In this document: in pieces, positions 27,030 through 40,548 of the stretch
How positions within the stretch are numbered: position 1 is the stretch's first letter
Layout of the letters: each line of letters starts with the position of its first letter
Program-made: the position numbers and the translations under genes
Assembly: GCA_964036275.1 (NCBI GenBank)
Contig: OZ038440.1
Coordinates: 8,283,690 to 8,347,689 of the forward strand
Direction of reading: 5' to 3'
From: Litoditis marina
Taxonomy: Eukaryota; Nematoda; Chromadorea; Rhabditida; Rhabditidae
Length of the DNA: 64,000 nt
The notes under the pieces: generated by a model
The model's database searches: none
The model's input: only the letters and a program-made list of their open reading frames with translations
What the model was told of the DNA's origin: nothing

Positions 27030-29060
27030 AGTTAAAAAATAGGCAAAATTGCAAAAGAGCAGTTTTTATCTCACTATTAGAGATTCAAATCTAGTACTTT
27101 TTTCTCACACCTCGTCTGTGCTTACCGTTTAGGAATAGGCATTTCGCGAAATTTTCATACAGGACGGCTTACTAACAAATCATCACGTAATTCAGAAAAT
27201 CCACTACGGTCTTCATCAAACCATTTCGCAAGAACGTTGCGTGAGCGTCATTTATCAGAAGTCGCAGCTTATTCTGAAAATCTTACCCAGTGGACAGACA
27301 TTTTTGTGCTCCAAGTTCGGTACGGTAACCAAAACAACCTTTAAAATGTTATCAGTTCAGTAGGTTACCTTGAAATATCACGTTCCAGACGTTTCAGTTG
27401 GTAGACAGATTGATCAAAAACATATAATAACTGGGAACTGAACCATATATAGTTGAGAACCAGTACAAAAAGTGGACAAAAGGTATTGAATGTACACGTC
27501 GACCGGATTAGTCATTTCATATAAAACACACCGGCAGAACGCACGAATTTGCATTTCAAATTTGGCTTGGGACGTTTCCAATTTAATACGAAAAGCCATC
27601 GCCACACGAACACGTTTTCAATAGGATCATCGGGTTAGGAACGGAAAACGCAACATTTTCGAGTGATAAGGGATAAGGGAGAATAGGGATGTTTGGAAAG
27701 GTACTAGGACATTTGGAACAGAGTGTAGATCAAAGATGCGCAGATTGTCTGCGAATTAATGATCTACACGCACTAGATCTGAATAAAAGGTTGTGAAGCA
27801 CAAATATTTCCTATTCTCAACAACTGTATTTTTCCATCCAGTTATCTCTGATCTACCATCCTCTCACCATTTATAGCTCCCACCTAGAAGTGATAAGCAA
27901 ATCAGAACTTTTTCTCTTCAAAGAGAAGTTCACGTATGAATTATAAAGACTATCCAAACTATATTTTCGAAACTTGACATTAAGTTAAAGCTTTTTTGCT
28001 TTTAACCACCTAGAGTGAATATGCTAAACTGGCTATAAAAGTGATATAAACTGGTATCATCATGTTGGCGGTGTATTGCTATCATTTGAATAATCGTGTT
28101 GCGCTCCGTTTTATGTGTGAGAGTACGTCGATGGAATGGCATAGTTTTCAGACAGACTTATGAAAAAATGTGTGATGAATCACGTTTAAAATAGCTCCGA
28201 TTGTGGTTTTTTTGCAGATTCTTAGTATATTCGCAGTTTTCCCACACTAAAAATGATTTGTAGCTATTGGCATCTCGGCTTGGCAGCGTGAGTGTTATGA
28301 AATTTGTGCCACCACGCACGGTAGTGGAGAGATGTTGAAGTGAAAACTTTCGCAATACATTTTTTCATCTTCACTCTTGGATACTTATAGATCGATTTTT
28401 AAAATAGCTTGTATTTATAAAAAAGCGTTCGAAAAACCAACAGCAAACTATGAATGGTTAGGGATGTTGTGGATGAATTTATATCCTTTTAGTCTGATAA
28501 AGTTCAAACACCGTATAAATTTGAGAAAAATCAGGTTAGGTTAGAAATACAAACCTTGGGAGGTCATAAAATGTGACAGTACAAAACTTTCTCGGCCACC
28601 CAGGCGCTATGCACTTAAATACAATTACCCAATACAAAGTTCTAAAGTGCTCATTTACCGTATTTTTAATGTTCATAAGCTGTTCGCAAGCTTCTTATCT
28701 TTGCAAAAGTATCATCGAAATTGAGCTGTCTAGCACCGTTATAATATGATATTGCAATGAATATTGATACAACGGCTATGCCAAAAGAGAGATGCCTCCT
28801 GAAAAGTACCTACACACACTATTGCACTCAACTTGTACGTTATTTTACACCGAACCTTCCATAAAGAAGAATATCCAAAAACTAATTGGAATGTGAAAAA
28901 TACTCACTTGAACTCGTGCTACTTCAAAGTACACCAAAAAACTGAAGTATACAGTATTAGGTAGCATAACATACTGGACTATGGTTATTAGCTACAATAC
29001 TATAGATCGAATAAAAGTGGTAGACGGCGGAATGATTATACATGGCTGGTGAATGTATCA
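27030..29060. other. AT-rich intergenic DNA; nothing recognised
   Basis: Short frames only, no family resemblance, and no clear element ends found. Confidence 0.5.
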
Positions 29061-29069
29061 TCGTCTATG

Positions 29070-29663
29070 GGGTTCAGAAGATCAAGAGTAGTCAGCGCGG
29101 AATGCGAATCATAGATCCGCAAACCATACTATGGCAGTGAAACGTTAGTTGTAGTTTGATCTCAATGCATATCATTGCGAGTTTCAAGCGAAAAGCAACT
29201 GGATCAAACTGCAAACATAGTGGGATAGAGCAGCATACATCGAACCTTATTAATCTCGTATATCTAAGGCTCGCTTTCAACAAAGCAGGTCAACATGGTG
29301 TAATAAGCTCCCTTCCACCGTGTTTATTGTTTTCAAATTAGCGGACTGGAGTCCGCTAATTTTCGGTCAAAATTCGGGAATAAGGGCGTGCATCGAGATC
29401 AAACTACAAAGATTTTATATAAGTTCAGCATTACCACCTAAGAAAACCAAAACACCCGCGTACGTTGGTTTGGATGGTGACCGAATCTTTCGTAATCAAA
29501 CTACAAACACAGCGGGATAGGGGAAGGTACACCGTATGATAAAACCCTATATAGTGGTCCGAAGGACGTACGTGTATTACCACCTTTGTCGGGTTAGCGT
29601 AGTTCATAAGATCAAGAGTAGTCGGTGTGCATTGGGTATCATAGATCCGGAAACTATACTAGA
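29070..29663. repeat. Direct repeats of about 58 bp flanking TGTAGTTTGATC-type elements
   Basis: The segment near 29070-29130 (AGATCAAGAGTAGTC...ATCATAGATCCG) recurs with changes at 29605-29663. Between them are a foldback element (29150-29214, TGTAGTTTGAT to GATCAAACTGCA) and further AATCAAACTACAAACACAG ends near 29400 and 29497. Local duplication of a MITE-bearing unit is likely. Confidence 0.6.
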
Positions 29664-29749
29664 CAAGTAATCCCCTTTTGTACCACGAGGGAATGACCTG
29701 TTCCCTTTACAGAGGAAGAGATTAAGGATGGCATGGGAGAGTTGATTGT

Positions 29750-29965
29750 AGGGTCATTCAAAGGTAGAGGTACTATAATGAGAGAGATAGAGAGTGAGGG
29801 ATATAGAGGGAGGTAAAAATTGAAAGGGATGTGAAAAAAACAGAAATATAGGGATAGAAAAGATAGAGAGAGATTGAGAAAAGAACAGATATATAGGGAG
29901 AGAGAAGATAGAAAGGAATGTAAAAAAGAACAGATATAGAGGAATAGAAAGGGGATCTTGAACCG
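29750..29965. repeat. Polypurine tract with degenerate tandem units
   Basis: About 200 bases of almost only A and G (plus scattered T). The pattern GAT(A)GAGAGA...AAAAGAACAGATATA recurs two to three times at roughly 65-base spacing. Confidence 0.7.
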
Positions 29966-30997
29966 AACAGATAAGAATGTATCTAAATAAGAAATAGTAT
30001 TATCCTCAAATTAGATGACACTACTGTCAGAAAAAGAAGTGTAAGGAGAGCATGAATAAGGCAGTTTGGACTATAGTTCAAACCTCGGTTACCAGGAGGC
30101 ATGATTATCGAGAATAGTTGGCCATAAGAAGGTTGCAGACACTCAATTCACACGGTATTCCAATATTATTGGTGTTTCAAGGCAAAATTCCCAGGAGAAA
30201 CGTACATCTAATAGAAAAAAGAAAATATGTGGCTTACAACGTGTTTTTACCGTTCTAAACATTTTGAATGTAACTATATTTGCTGGTAAAAACATGAAAT
30301 AGAGAAGAAAGCTGGGAGAAGGTTGTATTCGATTAGACCAAAAACGTCTAGACACGAGACAGTGAGTAAACTACAAACTGTATGCTACACTTTAGGACTT
30401 TCACACAAAACTTCACCAAACCATTTTATTATTTAGTTAATTGACTAAAAAAATAAGCAAAATTTTCCATACTCACTCAGCCCTTAGGTTCACGTTTTGC
30501 CATATAAATTAGGCTGTTTTTGCTCACATAATAATAACGTTATTTATGCATGAGAAACAAAATTATTATTGTTGTTGTTATTAATATTATTATTACTATG
30601 ATTATTACTCATTCTGACTTGAATAAGGCGTCAATTGGTCTACCGTACCAAATGGTGACGATATATTGATGAGGCGAATCGTTGGCAAAAAGCCTAAAAT
30701 GAGAGGGCGCTGCGAGCGGTATTACTAGTTAATAATCCAGGTATTAACACACATTCTGGTCGATTGAATTCTATAAAAAGTTATTCCAACCGGTCATTGT
30801 TAGGAGAGATGAGGTAGATGTTAGAAAATGGATGTTTCCTTCTAATTTACCAAAACCGAAGTAGAAGTTTGTACTCTACAGTGTGAGGTAGGCTTGAATT
30901 TGCATTTGGCTCATTCAGCTCAGGGTATACTTACATCGAGCGACCACATTTGAGTCTGAAGCTTCGAAACATGGCTCTTCTCGTATACCCTGTTACC

Positions 30998-31183
30998 CTG
31001 AAGTTGAAAACCGAGCTGTTTACCAAGGTTAGCCCCACCAAATTGGTCACTAGTTGATATCAAGTTGTAAAATCAAAGATTGGTGCAAAATTGTGCACCA
31101 AGTTCTCGGTAAAAAGTCTGATCCTTGATTTACAACATGGGTTTTCGGCGAACCTTGGTAAACAACTAGGTTTTTAACTTCAG
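30998..31183. repeat. Foldback element, 186 bp
   Basis: The left end CTGAAGTTGAAAACCGAG and following TGTTTACCAAGGTT are matched inverted at the right end by AACCTTGGTAAACA and TTAACTTCAG. Terminal inverted repeats are about 36 bases with a few mismatches. It is a small non-coding MITE-like unit in intergenic DNA. Confidence 0.75.
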
Positions 31184-31549
31184 AGTAGACACCGGAATCA
31201 ACGTACAAAGAATCAGAAGGAGAATTGTGATCGTCGCTGCCAGGTCGTGCTCTATGCCACATTGGTTTGTGAAACTGTGACTGTTCTTTGATCTCTGTGT
31301 GTGAATTTTTGAGCCTCTTTTGAATGTCACCGGATTTTCCTCATTGAAAGATTAGCTGAAGCAATCAATGCACTCTTACTACTTCTTATAATAATGGCAT
31401 TCATCGTAATTTCTTCATTGTCTAGAATCCACGTAGGTAGAGTAATTATAGTTTTTTCTCTTCCACGGATGATCTTGCTGAGAACAGCACACAGCAAAAA
31501 GGTCATATACAGTACGCGATATATCTTATTTATACTTGAAGTAAAATGA

Positions 31550-31615
31550 ACAGTCACGTAAAGTTAGCATGCAGGTTTCCGAGTTCTGCTGTGTTTAAAG
31601 GTTTCACGTGACTGT
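31550..31615. repeat. Short ACAGTCACGT-ended element, copy 1
   Basis: Bounded by ACAGTCACGT and ACGTGACTGT. The core GAGTTCTGCTGTGTTTAAA is shared with 44595-44689. Confidence 0.65.
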
Positions 31616-32548
31616 GCAATTGATGAACAATATATAAAAGATCGATAAACAGGTTTTCTACACAACTTACATCATACCAAGGGTGCACGACGTCAAACGG
31701 TTAGCAGAGCCTCAGGAAAACTTTATATCGGCGGCAATCGTAATAGCTGAACGATCAGACATTTTTGACGATTTAATGGGATAGAACGCAAATATGAACA
31801 CCGCCAATGGGTGGTCCAAAAAACTCTTTAGCCATTTGTTAGAAAAGGTGTTGGCAAACAGTGAAACGTTTTTTCGTGTACGCAAACGTCCCGTCTACCG
31901 AAGTGTCTGAGCTAAGGTCATGGGAAATGCAAGTGGATGACTTGGATAGAATGGTAATTTGTCATGGAAAAGAAAGGTTAACTTGAAAAAAAAAAGGTTT
32001 TTCGTTCTGTTGGCTATGACATCTCACTTAAAAATAGTTTTGAGATTTGAATAATGAATTTGGTAGTAATAATGATAGTGTGTTCTATCTAGTTCAGTAA
32101 TATTACTGAATTGCTAAATTGAGACTTTTATGCTTGAAATAATGAAATTCTCGACTGATGAGGTTCGAATTATGAACAATGTCTAGCTTTTTCTGCAATT
32201 ACAACAAGTAGAACATTCCAAATATTAATTTTTGATTCGATGACATTTTTGCCAAAGTCTGGAGTTCTAATGAATCTCTTTTTCTCTCCTTTCTTTCTTT
32301 CAGCACAATATAGTACAACAAAAGTGCAAGTGCATACAATATGCGTGGCTTTTAGTAGAGCGAAAATGGAAGGATGCCTTTTCAAATATTCATAACGACA
32401 GATGGTATGAAAACATTCTATTTTGCATGAGTATCGATGAAAAAAGCGAGACTGCAACAAACATGGGGATGTTTAAGCACAAAACACTATATTAGGTTGT
32501 TTATTTGAACAAAATATATTGTGTCACTGGGACGTTTTGGATATTATA

Positions 32549-32666
32549 GTTATATGAATGTGCTCAGTAAAAGATGTACGCAAAAATGATGTAAAAGATG
32601 TAAAAAAAAGAAAAGATGTAGAAGATGATGTTTCAGTACATCTTTTACTGAGCACATTCATATAAC
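32549..32666. repeat. Perfect 31-bp-arm hairpin
   Basis: The arm 32549-32579 (GTTATATGAATGTGCTCAG...) is exactly the reverse complement of 32636-32666. The loop is 56 bases of GATGTAAAAGATGTA-type sequence, itself a run of the arm's AAAGATGTA motif. Confidence 0.9.
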
Positions 32667-34214
32667 AAAACACTATATTGAAAAAAGCATAGGAATCCTT
32701 ATTTTCTGTGAGAAGGTCAAGTATTTCGGAAGTTCGAGAGAACTTCAGACAACTATTGTTCATAGTCGTTGACCAATGACCATGTAACAACAGTTTGGCA
32801 TACTTTTGATGTGGTCCTCCACGTTTGAGTTCAGGGGCTCTCCGAAACACACCGAAACTTGAAAGCGAAAATATGTTATTGACGCTACTTTACAGTATTT
32901 AAAAACTATCCGAATCTTCCCCTTCTCCAAGAAGTTTCTCGCATGTCACTGGATCAATGCCAACAGAGCATTCGATAGTCCACCATGAAGACTCCTATGA
33001 AGGAAAGGGACCAAGACCTTACAAGAAACTGCTGCTACGAAGATCTGTGACATGTATGATGAACACCGCCTCGTAACGAAGCGACGTGAATAAATAAATA
33101 TGAATAAATATGAATCCGAACATCCCGGAAACATTATCAAGAGACAATTCTAGTTTGTTTACTACTCATTCCAGTTCTCATGGTGTGGTGATATTGCGCA
33201 ATACTTCGCACGTAGAACTAACGAATACAAATAGATTCGCGAAAAGTCCAGTTTACGAAATGAGAAAACTATGATACGTCCTTCACACCACTGGACGGAA
33301 AGTAGATTAAACTTTGACAAAGTGTGATGTTTTGTTACTTTCACGCTAAAAATAGATAGCAAACTAGCAAAAGTGAAAGAAGAAAATGGTTTCCGTTCAG
33401 AAAGGAAACGGTTAACCAAGCAACCATGTTCAACCGACTTTAACACTTTATTCAACGCGCTTTTACAATGCTTTTGGAGGAAATACGTAACCAAGTGGTT
33501 AACCGCTTGGTTGAACAGTTTGGTTGATAGAAAAGTTTCCTAAAGAATTAGCGCGAAAAATATTATTTTCCGGGAACAACGTGTTTGTTTTCGAGTAGTG
33601 TCGACGCTGTTGTTTTTGTTAGCTTCCGTTTGTTTGATGTTTAGTCGTCGAGCTGAACCCATCACAAAACAACAGAACTAGATAACAACAGACTGTTGCG
33701 ATGAAAATATCCAGAAATCGAAAAGCGTTTGAGTTGTGGGGTGCAGATTTGCAAAAAAAAAAGTGCCTCAGGTAACGAGCAGGAATCAAAAATATGAGAC
33801 ACTACTAAAATACAGTAACAAAATAACTACGTCTAACTATTGCTCGTTGCTGGAAGCATAACCGAAAATCTCCCAGTTAGAAAAAGCGAACAGAAATACA
33901 GTATGCTTTGACAACAATGATTTTGGAATCCATCCGACTTTTTCTTGTTTGTGTTTCTAAGAATAGAGTTTTTGAGGTTGGCAGGAAAATATAAAAACTA
34001 GTTTACTCAGGCATGATTCACAACCGGTGACGATTGTGAATAGAGTTTTTCGTTCTGAGTGGCCAGGTTAGCAAACTGAGTCAGAATGAATGATCAACCT
34101 AGGAGATTTCGACAAACTGAAGTTTACTTACTTTTTTCGAAAAAGTTTTTTTTCGTTTCTGAGACACATATCTGTCGTAAGGTTAGATGTTTTCCCATTT
34201 CCACAAGCAATTTC

Positions 34215-34707
34215 TTAAAGGGACAGTGCCTCTTTAATTAGACGATTTGAGTTATCAGTCGACACATGGGGACAAAAAATGGACAAAACAGTCTAATTGG
34301 TCGTTTTTGAGCAAATTTGAGTACGGCCACAAAGCGGATGCCACAGCACGTACCTATTTTCATGAAGACGCGCACAAATTGTTCGCAAAACGTCCGTGAA
34401 ACGTATCATAAATTCAATCAGGTAACAATTGACATACTCAAAAGTGTTTTAGTTATCTGTCCCTCTTTTTGGTTTAATTAAGATTGAAGTTGTGTGTATT
34501 AAAACCGAATTCATCTTTTGACCAAAAGTTTTGCGATACCAGTAACCCTTAGGATAGTTTGGCTCATAAAAGGCTTGGTTCTCGACTGATTTTCATTTTT
34601 CTTTTTTTGTGTATTAGTAAGGGACCATCATTACACTATCAAAGCAGTTTCTTCACAGACTTCATGTTTTTTAATCGATCCAAATTATAGAGAAACGGTC
34701 CCTTTAA
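34215..34707. mobile_element. TTAA-flanked MITE, copy A
   Basis: Starts TTAAAGGGACAGTGCCTCTTTAAT and ends ATAGAGAAACGGTCCCTTTAA, so near-perfect terminal inverted repeats abut TTAA on both sides. It is 493 bp and has no coding capacity. The interior is close to that of 45295-45803 in opposite orientation. The TTAA target is shared by piggyBac-type transposases, but the ends here are AGGGACCG, so no superfamily is assigned. Confidence 0.85.
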
Positions 34708-35475
34708 GTTTTTCATGACGCCTTGCAGCTTTGGACACAGTGGTGGACCGTAGTTTAATTGTAGTTTGAACTCAATATTACGAATTTCGGCCGAAAGGTA
34801 AGGTGATCGAACCACAAACACCGCGAGCTTGAGGATTATACATTGTATAAACTTATTTGGAGAAAAAACTCCAAATTCGTCAGGTATTTCTAGTGGAAGA
34901 ACCAAGGTATTTAGTTAAAACTTTTCGATAGTGCAGGCTCTTCAGTTTTACAAAATTAATAGTTTCCATTAATAGTTTGAAAAGGTGGTGATTACCAAAA
35001 GGAATGGTTACTTCATTTGTAGTAAAATGAGAATGAGATTAAGCACTATGACCAATTAGATGAAAATTTTGGGTGAACATTTACAAAAAGTTCTAATCGA
35101 AAACTCAGTACTTTCACAATTCGAACTCTTTCGAAACAAGACAGTTAACTAGTTGGAGATTCGGTCAATTTGTCACGAAAGCAAAGTAAACGAGACGAGA
35201 CCTTGAAGTTGGGGAGAAAAATGAAAAGATATCTGACCAAGGCGACTCGTGAATTTATGCGAAACACATTCAACTATTAATGAGTAGGAAAAATGAGACG
35301 CAGAAGTTATGAGAAATCCACTACCAATGACGTTTCTTTCGTAGAAATAACCTTGAATCTGATGGCCAGTTCTTCATCGAATGAACAAAATGTGCCCGAG
35401 AAAACGAAGAAAACAACTGATCTCCTAGATTACACATTTGAAGAAGGACGACTATGTGGTCCAATCGCAACGCTT

Positions 35476-35526
35476 CAGTCCTTTAAACTGCAATACATTT
35501 TTCAATTGCAGTTTAAAGGACCGTTG
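35476..35526. repeat. Short perfect-arm hairpin
   Basis: AGTCCTTTAAACTGCAA and its inverted partner TTGCAGTTTAAAGGACC are separated by about 15 bases. It carries the CCTTTAA end motif of the TTAA elements and may be a collapsed copy. Confidence 0.7.
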
Positions 35527-35830
35527 ACACGAGATTGGTCCACATTATCGCCCTTCTTTAATCGTTTTTGAATGACAAAACGATTTCACAAAGTTATTTT
35601 TAGTTTAGTTAGGTAGGAGAGCGTGATCGCGTCCGAACAATTTAGAATTTTCCGGAAACAGTTCTCAGAAGGAGATGGAAACTTCCAAGTTGATATTAGA
35701 AGTGATCAAATGTTGGTGGTGGTTTGACCTCGATACGCACCCAAATTTACGAACTTCGACCGGAAAACACCGGGATCGCACTACGAAAACAGCACAGATG
35801 TAGTTCTGAATTTGTCAAAAAAGACCATGA

Positions 35831-36018
35831 CCAGGCACCGTAGCAAAGTCATGAAAGCGGTGAGCGCAACCTGATCGAAGACGAGATCACATTCTGGCCA
35901 CATAGTTGCCAACTTTGTATCTTTAAGCATAGTATAGGGGACCACAACCTGGCTCAGATGGTGATCAGATAGTTCAGCTCAAAGGTGACCCTTTCACAGA
36001 CTTTGCTACGGTGCCAGG
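35831..36018. mobile_element. 188-bp MITE, CCAGGCACCGTAGCAA ends
   Basis: The left CCAGGCACCGTAGCAAAGTC and right GACTTTGCTACGGTGCCAGG are inverted repeats with one mismatch. It has the same length and end motif as 36998-37185, so both belong to one family. The interior is non-coding. Confidence 0.85.
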
Positions 36019-36997
36019 TATGTTGAACACGTAGATTAATTCTATATGAGGCATGACAAGCACAAAACTAATGCGCAAAATTAATTCTGGATAGCCATTC
36101 CCATACAAAACAGGACTACATCGAATCTGGAAACGGCGGAAGTAACGAGAAATGACATAATAAGATGAAATGAAATAAAGTTTTTCAAAAAAAGGTGAAG
36201 TAAAATCTGGACACAAATATAGGAAACAGGATAAAGTCTTAAGTTTGCCAAAAGAAGGATAGAGTAAAAAAAAGATGACCAATACATAAACAAGGTAAAA
36301 TTAAATCAAGAATAAACTTTCCTGAAAGAAAGAATAAGTTTAAACGGCGATCTCTATCTTGGCTGGCTGCCAAGGCTGACCGGAGGTGGGGCGGAAAAAA
36401 GAAAGACAAGAAGAGTTGAACGGACTAATCGACCTTGGATCAAAATCGCCAAGAAAAGGCATTTGCGGGCGAAAGTTAACCGTTTGGTAGGCAACAGCTG
36501 ATGCTGGAACTCCATTTAAATGAATAGAAAAAGAGAAATGAAAAAGTTAGTAAATAATAAAGGTACAAATAAGCAATGTGTTATGACGAAAGAAAAGCGT
36601 GTACGTGATCGAGTCACGTCGAACGTTTAGAACAGTTTAGAGAGCGGAGGTCAAGGGGAAGAACAGCATTCAAGATGTTCCATTTTTTCATGTGTATATT
36701 TTATAACGTATTTAAACGGTTCGGTAGGTAACAGCTGATCCTGGAGTTCAGTGGTGAGTAGAGTCACGTGAAACAAGTGAATAAGTTTACAGCACAGAAA
36801 CGTCTGTAAGCTGACGACACATGTGAAACAGGTTAGTGAGTAGTAACGGACTGAACAGTTCGGAAGACCGAAAAATTAAACTCAGCTGAGAGCAAATACT
36901 AAAAAAGCGGATTTGAAAACGTGTAGTACAGAACAAGCAAACGTTCAACGTGAAGAGCACCATTTAAGGAATTTTACTAGTTAGATCTGCCATTCAC

Positions 36998-37185
36998 ACC
37001 AGGCGCCGTAGCAAACCCCACAGTTTCATGAAAACTTCATATGAGTTTCTCATGAGATACCTCATGAGCTATATGTGAACTCTCAATGTTGTAGCATAGA
37101 AATCGTTAGAATCGCATGAGGAGCTAATGCTAATAGCTCATGAGGTATGTCATGAGATTTTTGAGGGATTGCTACGCCGCCTGGT
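36998..37185. mobile_element. 188-bp MITE, second copy, with CATGAG palindromes
   Basis: Ends ACCAGGCGCCGTAGCAA and TTGCTACGCCGCCTGGT. The interior is built of CTCATGAG and related strings (TCTCATGAGATACCTCATGAG and inverted matches), so it can fold on itself along much of its length. Confidence 0.85.
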
Positions 37186-37505
37186 GTCGAAATTCAACTA
37201 AAATATTTAGGAGCAAACTACAAATAGACTAAAAAACATTTCTCTTCCCTTGTTTCTGGCGTGGCTTTTGTAATTCGTGTTGTTTAGAGAATCCGGCCGT
37301 TCGCCGCAGGTTGTTTATATGGAAATATCCGCCACTCGAGCCCAAATTGGTCTAGACGCTGAAATCTGAGTAGGGAAAAAACGATTTCTTCCATATGCCT
37401 AATTCGATTTTTGCCTTCTTCTGGTAATGTTGTGTTTTACTCTTTGAAAAGACATAACTAAATCCATACCCTACACATTCGTGATCAGGTGGAACGGGTG
37501 AAACT

Positions 37506-38060
37506 CTAACAAAAGGAATAAAATATCCTATTGAATCCTACAATCTTCTGATATTCATTTAGCCTTCGGAAAGTTATACCACCAACTCTGATTGAGTTAC
37601 ACTTCATTTCTATAAGTTGATTTCTAATTCGGCCAGATGGTGTTTTTCTGCCATTTCTCCTCAATTTATTGGCAACATAAACGTGTTGGGTGGTCTTTCG
37701 GAACGACTTGTTGCGTGTGTTTGTTCCAATGAACGGCGTTCGACTGAAATATGGCCACCCCGGCATCTCGCAGAGACAAAGCACCCGCCATTTGTCTGTC
37801 TTGCCTGATTCAGGGTCAAAACGGGGAGGAACACGTATTTCGCGGGAAAATGTTCTGGTAAACACTTCGCTAATCATGTGACCAGTCACGTGGGGCGTGT
37901 GAAAGATATAGAAAACAGGACACGAAAGATTTACCCGGACCGTGCGGTCTTGATATAGGATGGTTTTAAACCACAAATGGTATTAATCATACTCTTGTTG
38001 ATTACTCAAAAAAAGCTATTCGAAAAAGATTTTAGTTTTAATAATAACGGGGTGGTTAGA
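37506..38060. other. Unassigned intergenic stretch with a 156-codon minus frame
   Basis: The minus frame 37506-37976 is open for 156 codons but shows no domain, signal or splice context. It includes an ACCGCACGGTC palindrome near 37940. It is most likely non-coding. Confidence 0.3.
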
Positions 38061-38229
38061 CAAAGAGGCACGTGATTAGATTTCGCATGAAGCATACGAA
38101 ACATCTGCTCAAAATTATAACCTGTTGTCTGCGGCGAACGAGATGTGGCTTTTCAACTCATATAGAAGAGAGGGGAGTGAGAAGTACAGATTCACGCGGT
38201 TTAACATTTTTGTCCCTGTTCCGCTGTGT

Positions 38230-38300
38230 TTGTAGTTTGATTCCGTTGCTTTTCGGTCGTGTGTAAGTTATGCCATGTATCGAGTTCAAACTACAACTCA
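38230..38300. repeat. TGTAGTTTGAT-ended foldback
   Basis: TTTGTAGTTTGATTCCGTTGC opens it and GAGTTCAAACTACAAC closes it. The TTTTCGGTCG core is typical of the family. Confidence 0.65.
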
Positions 38301-40328
38301 GTATAGGTCATTTCTACATATATTTAAATAGAACGCAATATAACGTTACGGTAAACTTAACGTAACGTCAAAAATTTGTGTACACGCCCGGCAAGTGTAC
38401 ATTCACTTAATTTTCTGTTTACGCAAGTATTCATCCTACTTCCGGAAATATGGAAACCACATGTTTTTAGTGAAAAACCTGACACGCGCCGTAATCAAAC
38501 TACAAACACAGCAGAATGGCTTGAATCTGTTTAGGACTTTTTTCACGTTGTTCACACGAGAAATAGAGAAAACATGTGAAATTGTGAACACCTATGTATC
38601 AGAATACTAGCACGACACGAGGAATTTTTGGAGAATTAGTTCCAAAACAAATGACAAAAGCCCTGAAGTGAAGTGATTCATATTGAACAAAACTTATGTT
38701 GAAGCTATTGTTTCATACTGATCGATCGATTTCACGCTTTTTCTGTTTCGTTCATTGCACGTTTTGAGTGATATAGGAGAAAATAAATTTGTGCTCAGGA
38801 AAAAAGATCCCAGAGAGCTAGAATCAGAAAAATTAAAATTAACATTTGGCAGCTAAAAAGTTAGAATCAGACACAATGGGGTTTTCAGGTCATTTAGTTA
38901 GTTGAGAGAGGGGGGGGGGATGTCTGACTACTGGAAGAGTCTAATTGAATACATTCTGTCTAGACAATGAACCCGATTGGGGGAAATGGGTTGGAGAGGC
39001 CCCCAAAAAACCGAGAATATATCAACTGCGGGAGGGGCACAGCTTTACAGCCAGAATTCTTTGTTAAACCATATTTTGGGAAACGTAACTAATTTCGGTC
39101 ATACTTTTCTGAGTTCCGATTCTTTTCACAAACCTAACTTGGTTGTAGTTTGCTCTCCTTCGACTACTCAAGTTTGAGGTTTTTTTGAAAATCAACGAGA
39201 TAATACTACAAGCACAGAACCAGATACATCGTTGATTCTTGATTTGCATGAAAGAGCAGACCGTACAGTCCTAGTCTGGCAGATTGTCAGAAATCTCGTG
39301 TGTTTAAAAAACAAAGTTTCCAGAGATTGGGGTACATAATTGCTTACTGTAATCCAAAAAATGGTTGGTTCCCACAAAAAAGTGCAAATGGATCGCACGT
39401 GCTCATCTATGGATAATCACGCAATCGGAACACTTTTCGGCCAGCAGACCACCCACGAAGGTAGAACCAGACAATTGGTGAACTACAGGAAAACATTTTC
39501 CCAACCATGATTAGTTCTTGTAAGTGTCATCTGGCGCTACAGTGAGTACCTGAATACTTTGAAGATCATATGTGAACTTTATGAGATTGTTAGAGAGACT
39601 TTTCCCTTAAAACTATATTGAAACGAACCAGAACAAGATGAACCCACTCTGCACTCGTGGTAGAATCCATACGACATATCTGGAGGTTTCCACTGGACAG
39701 ATAATTTTTATGTGATCTGAGTTGCAGGCAATATTTAGATTTACCACTTGCACAACTTTTTCGATGTCGTCGAAATGAGAATTTCAACTGAATGACATAA
39801 AATTGGGTCAGTTCTTAAACCAATTCGCATGCGTATTTCACACATTTGCAGTGCGTTTTGAACTGCGATGTTGGTATAGAAAAGAAGTCGACAAAGAGAA
39901 CCGCGCCTGGGAAAATACGGTTTTGGTCGGAGAAAGAAGGGTAGAAAACAGGAGATGCCAAAGTAATGGAGGAAAGAAAGTTCATTGTTAGACATTACAG
40001 TCTCGTAATATTGGGAAAGGGGCTGGAATTCGGAATTTCATGAGAAACTGTAAATTATTCGTCTCGTTCTAACAGCGAAATCTATCTCACGAGTATATAA
40101 TAACGTTTTCAAACGCGAGCGACAACGAGTATAAGAACTTTTCATAACATTACAAATACAGTGAAAACACCTTTTAATAAACGGAGGACAACCAAAATTG
40201 ACGTGAAGAGTTTGTGGTAGTCCGAGGAGATATCTGAGTTGTAGTTTAGTAGATCACGGATAAGACGAAACGAGATGAGACTACACAAACAGGAAAAAAA
40301 CAATTTGTATTGTTTTGACCAGCCTTTC

Positions 40329-40548
40329 CTGGCGCGGTACAAATCCATCAAAAACTTCATGAAATAGCTCATGAGCAACATCTCATGAACTGCTGGTGAG
40401 ATTCTATCGATCTATACATGCTACAACATCAGGCGCTGTAGCAATCCCTCCAAAACTGGTGAGATCTCATGAGTGAACCTCGTGAGGTCTACTCACGAGG
40501 TTCATGAGGAACTGACGAGCTCCTCGTCAGCTCACCAGTTTTTCGATC
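40329..40548. repeat. CATGAG-rich palindromic MITE cluster
   Basis: CCTGGCGCGGTACAA and CAGGCGCTGTAGCAAT ends are combined with dense TCATGAG/CTCGTGAG palindromes. One pair, CCTCGTGAGGTCTACTCACGAGG, forms a tight hairpin around 40475-40500. It is related to 35831, 36998 and the remnant at 52741-52930. Confidence 0.7.

Noticed and set aside
37506..37976. 156-codon minus-strand frame
   Set aside because: No domain, signal or splice partner. It also overlaps plus-strand frames of similar quality.
39590..39995. Minus-strand frames of 65-84 codons
   Set aside because: Short, overlapping in different frames, and with no splice continuity or domain.
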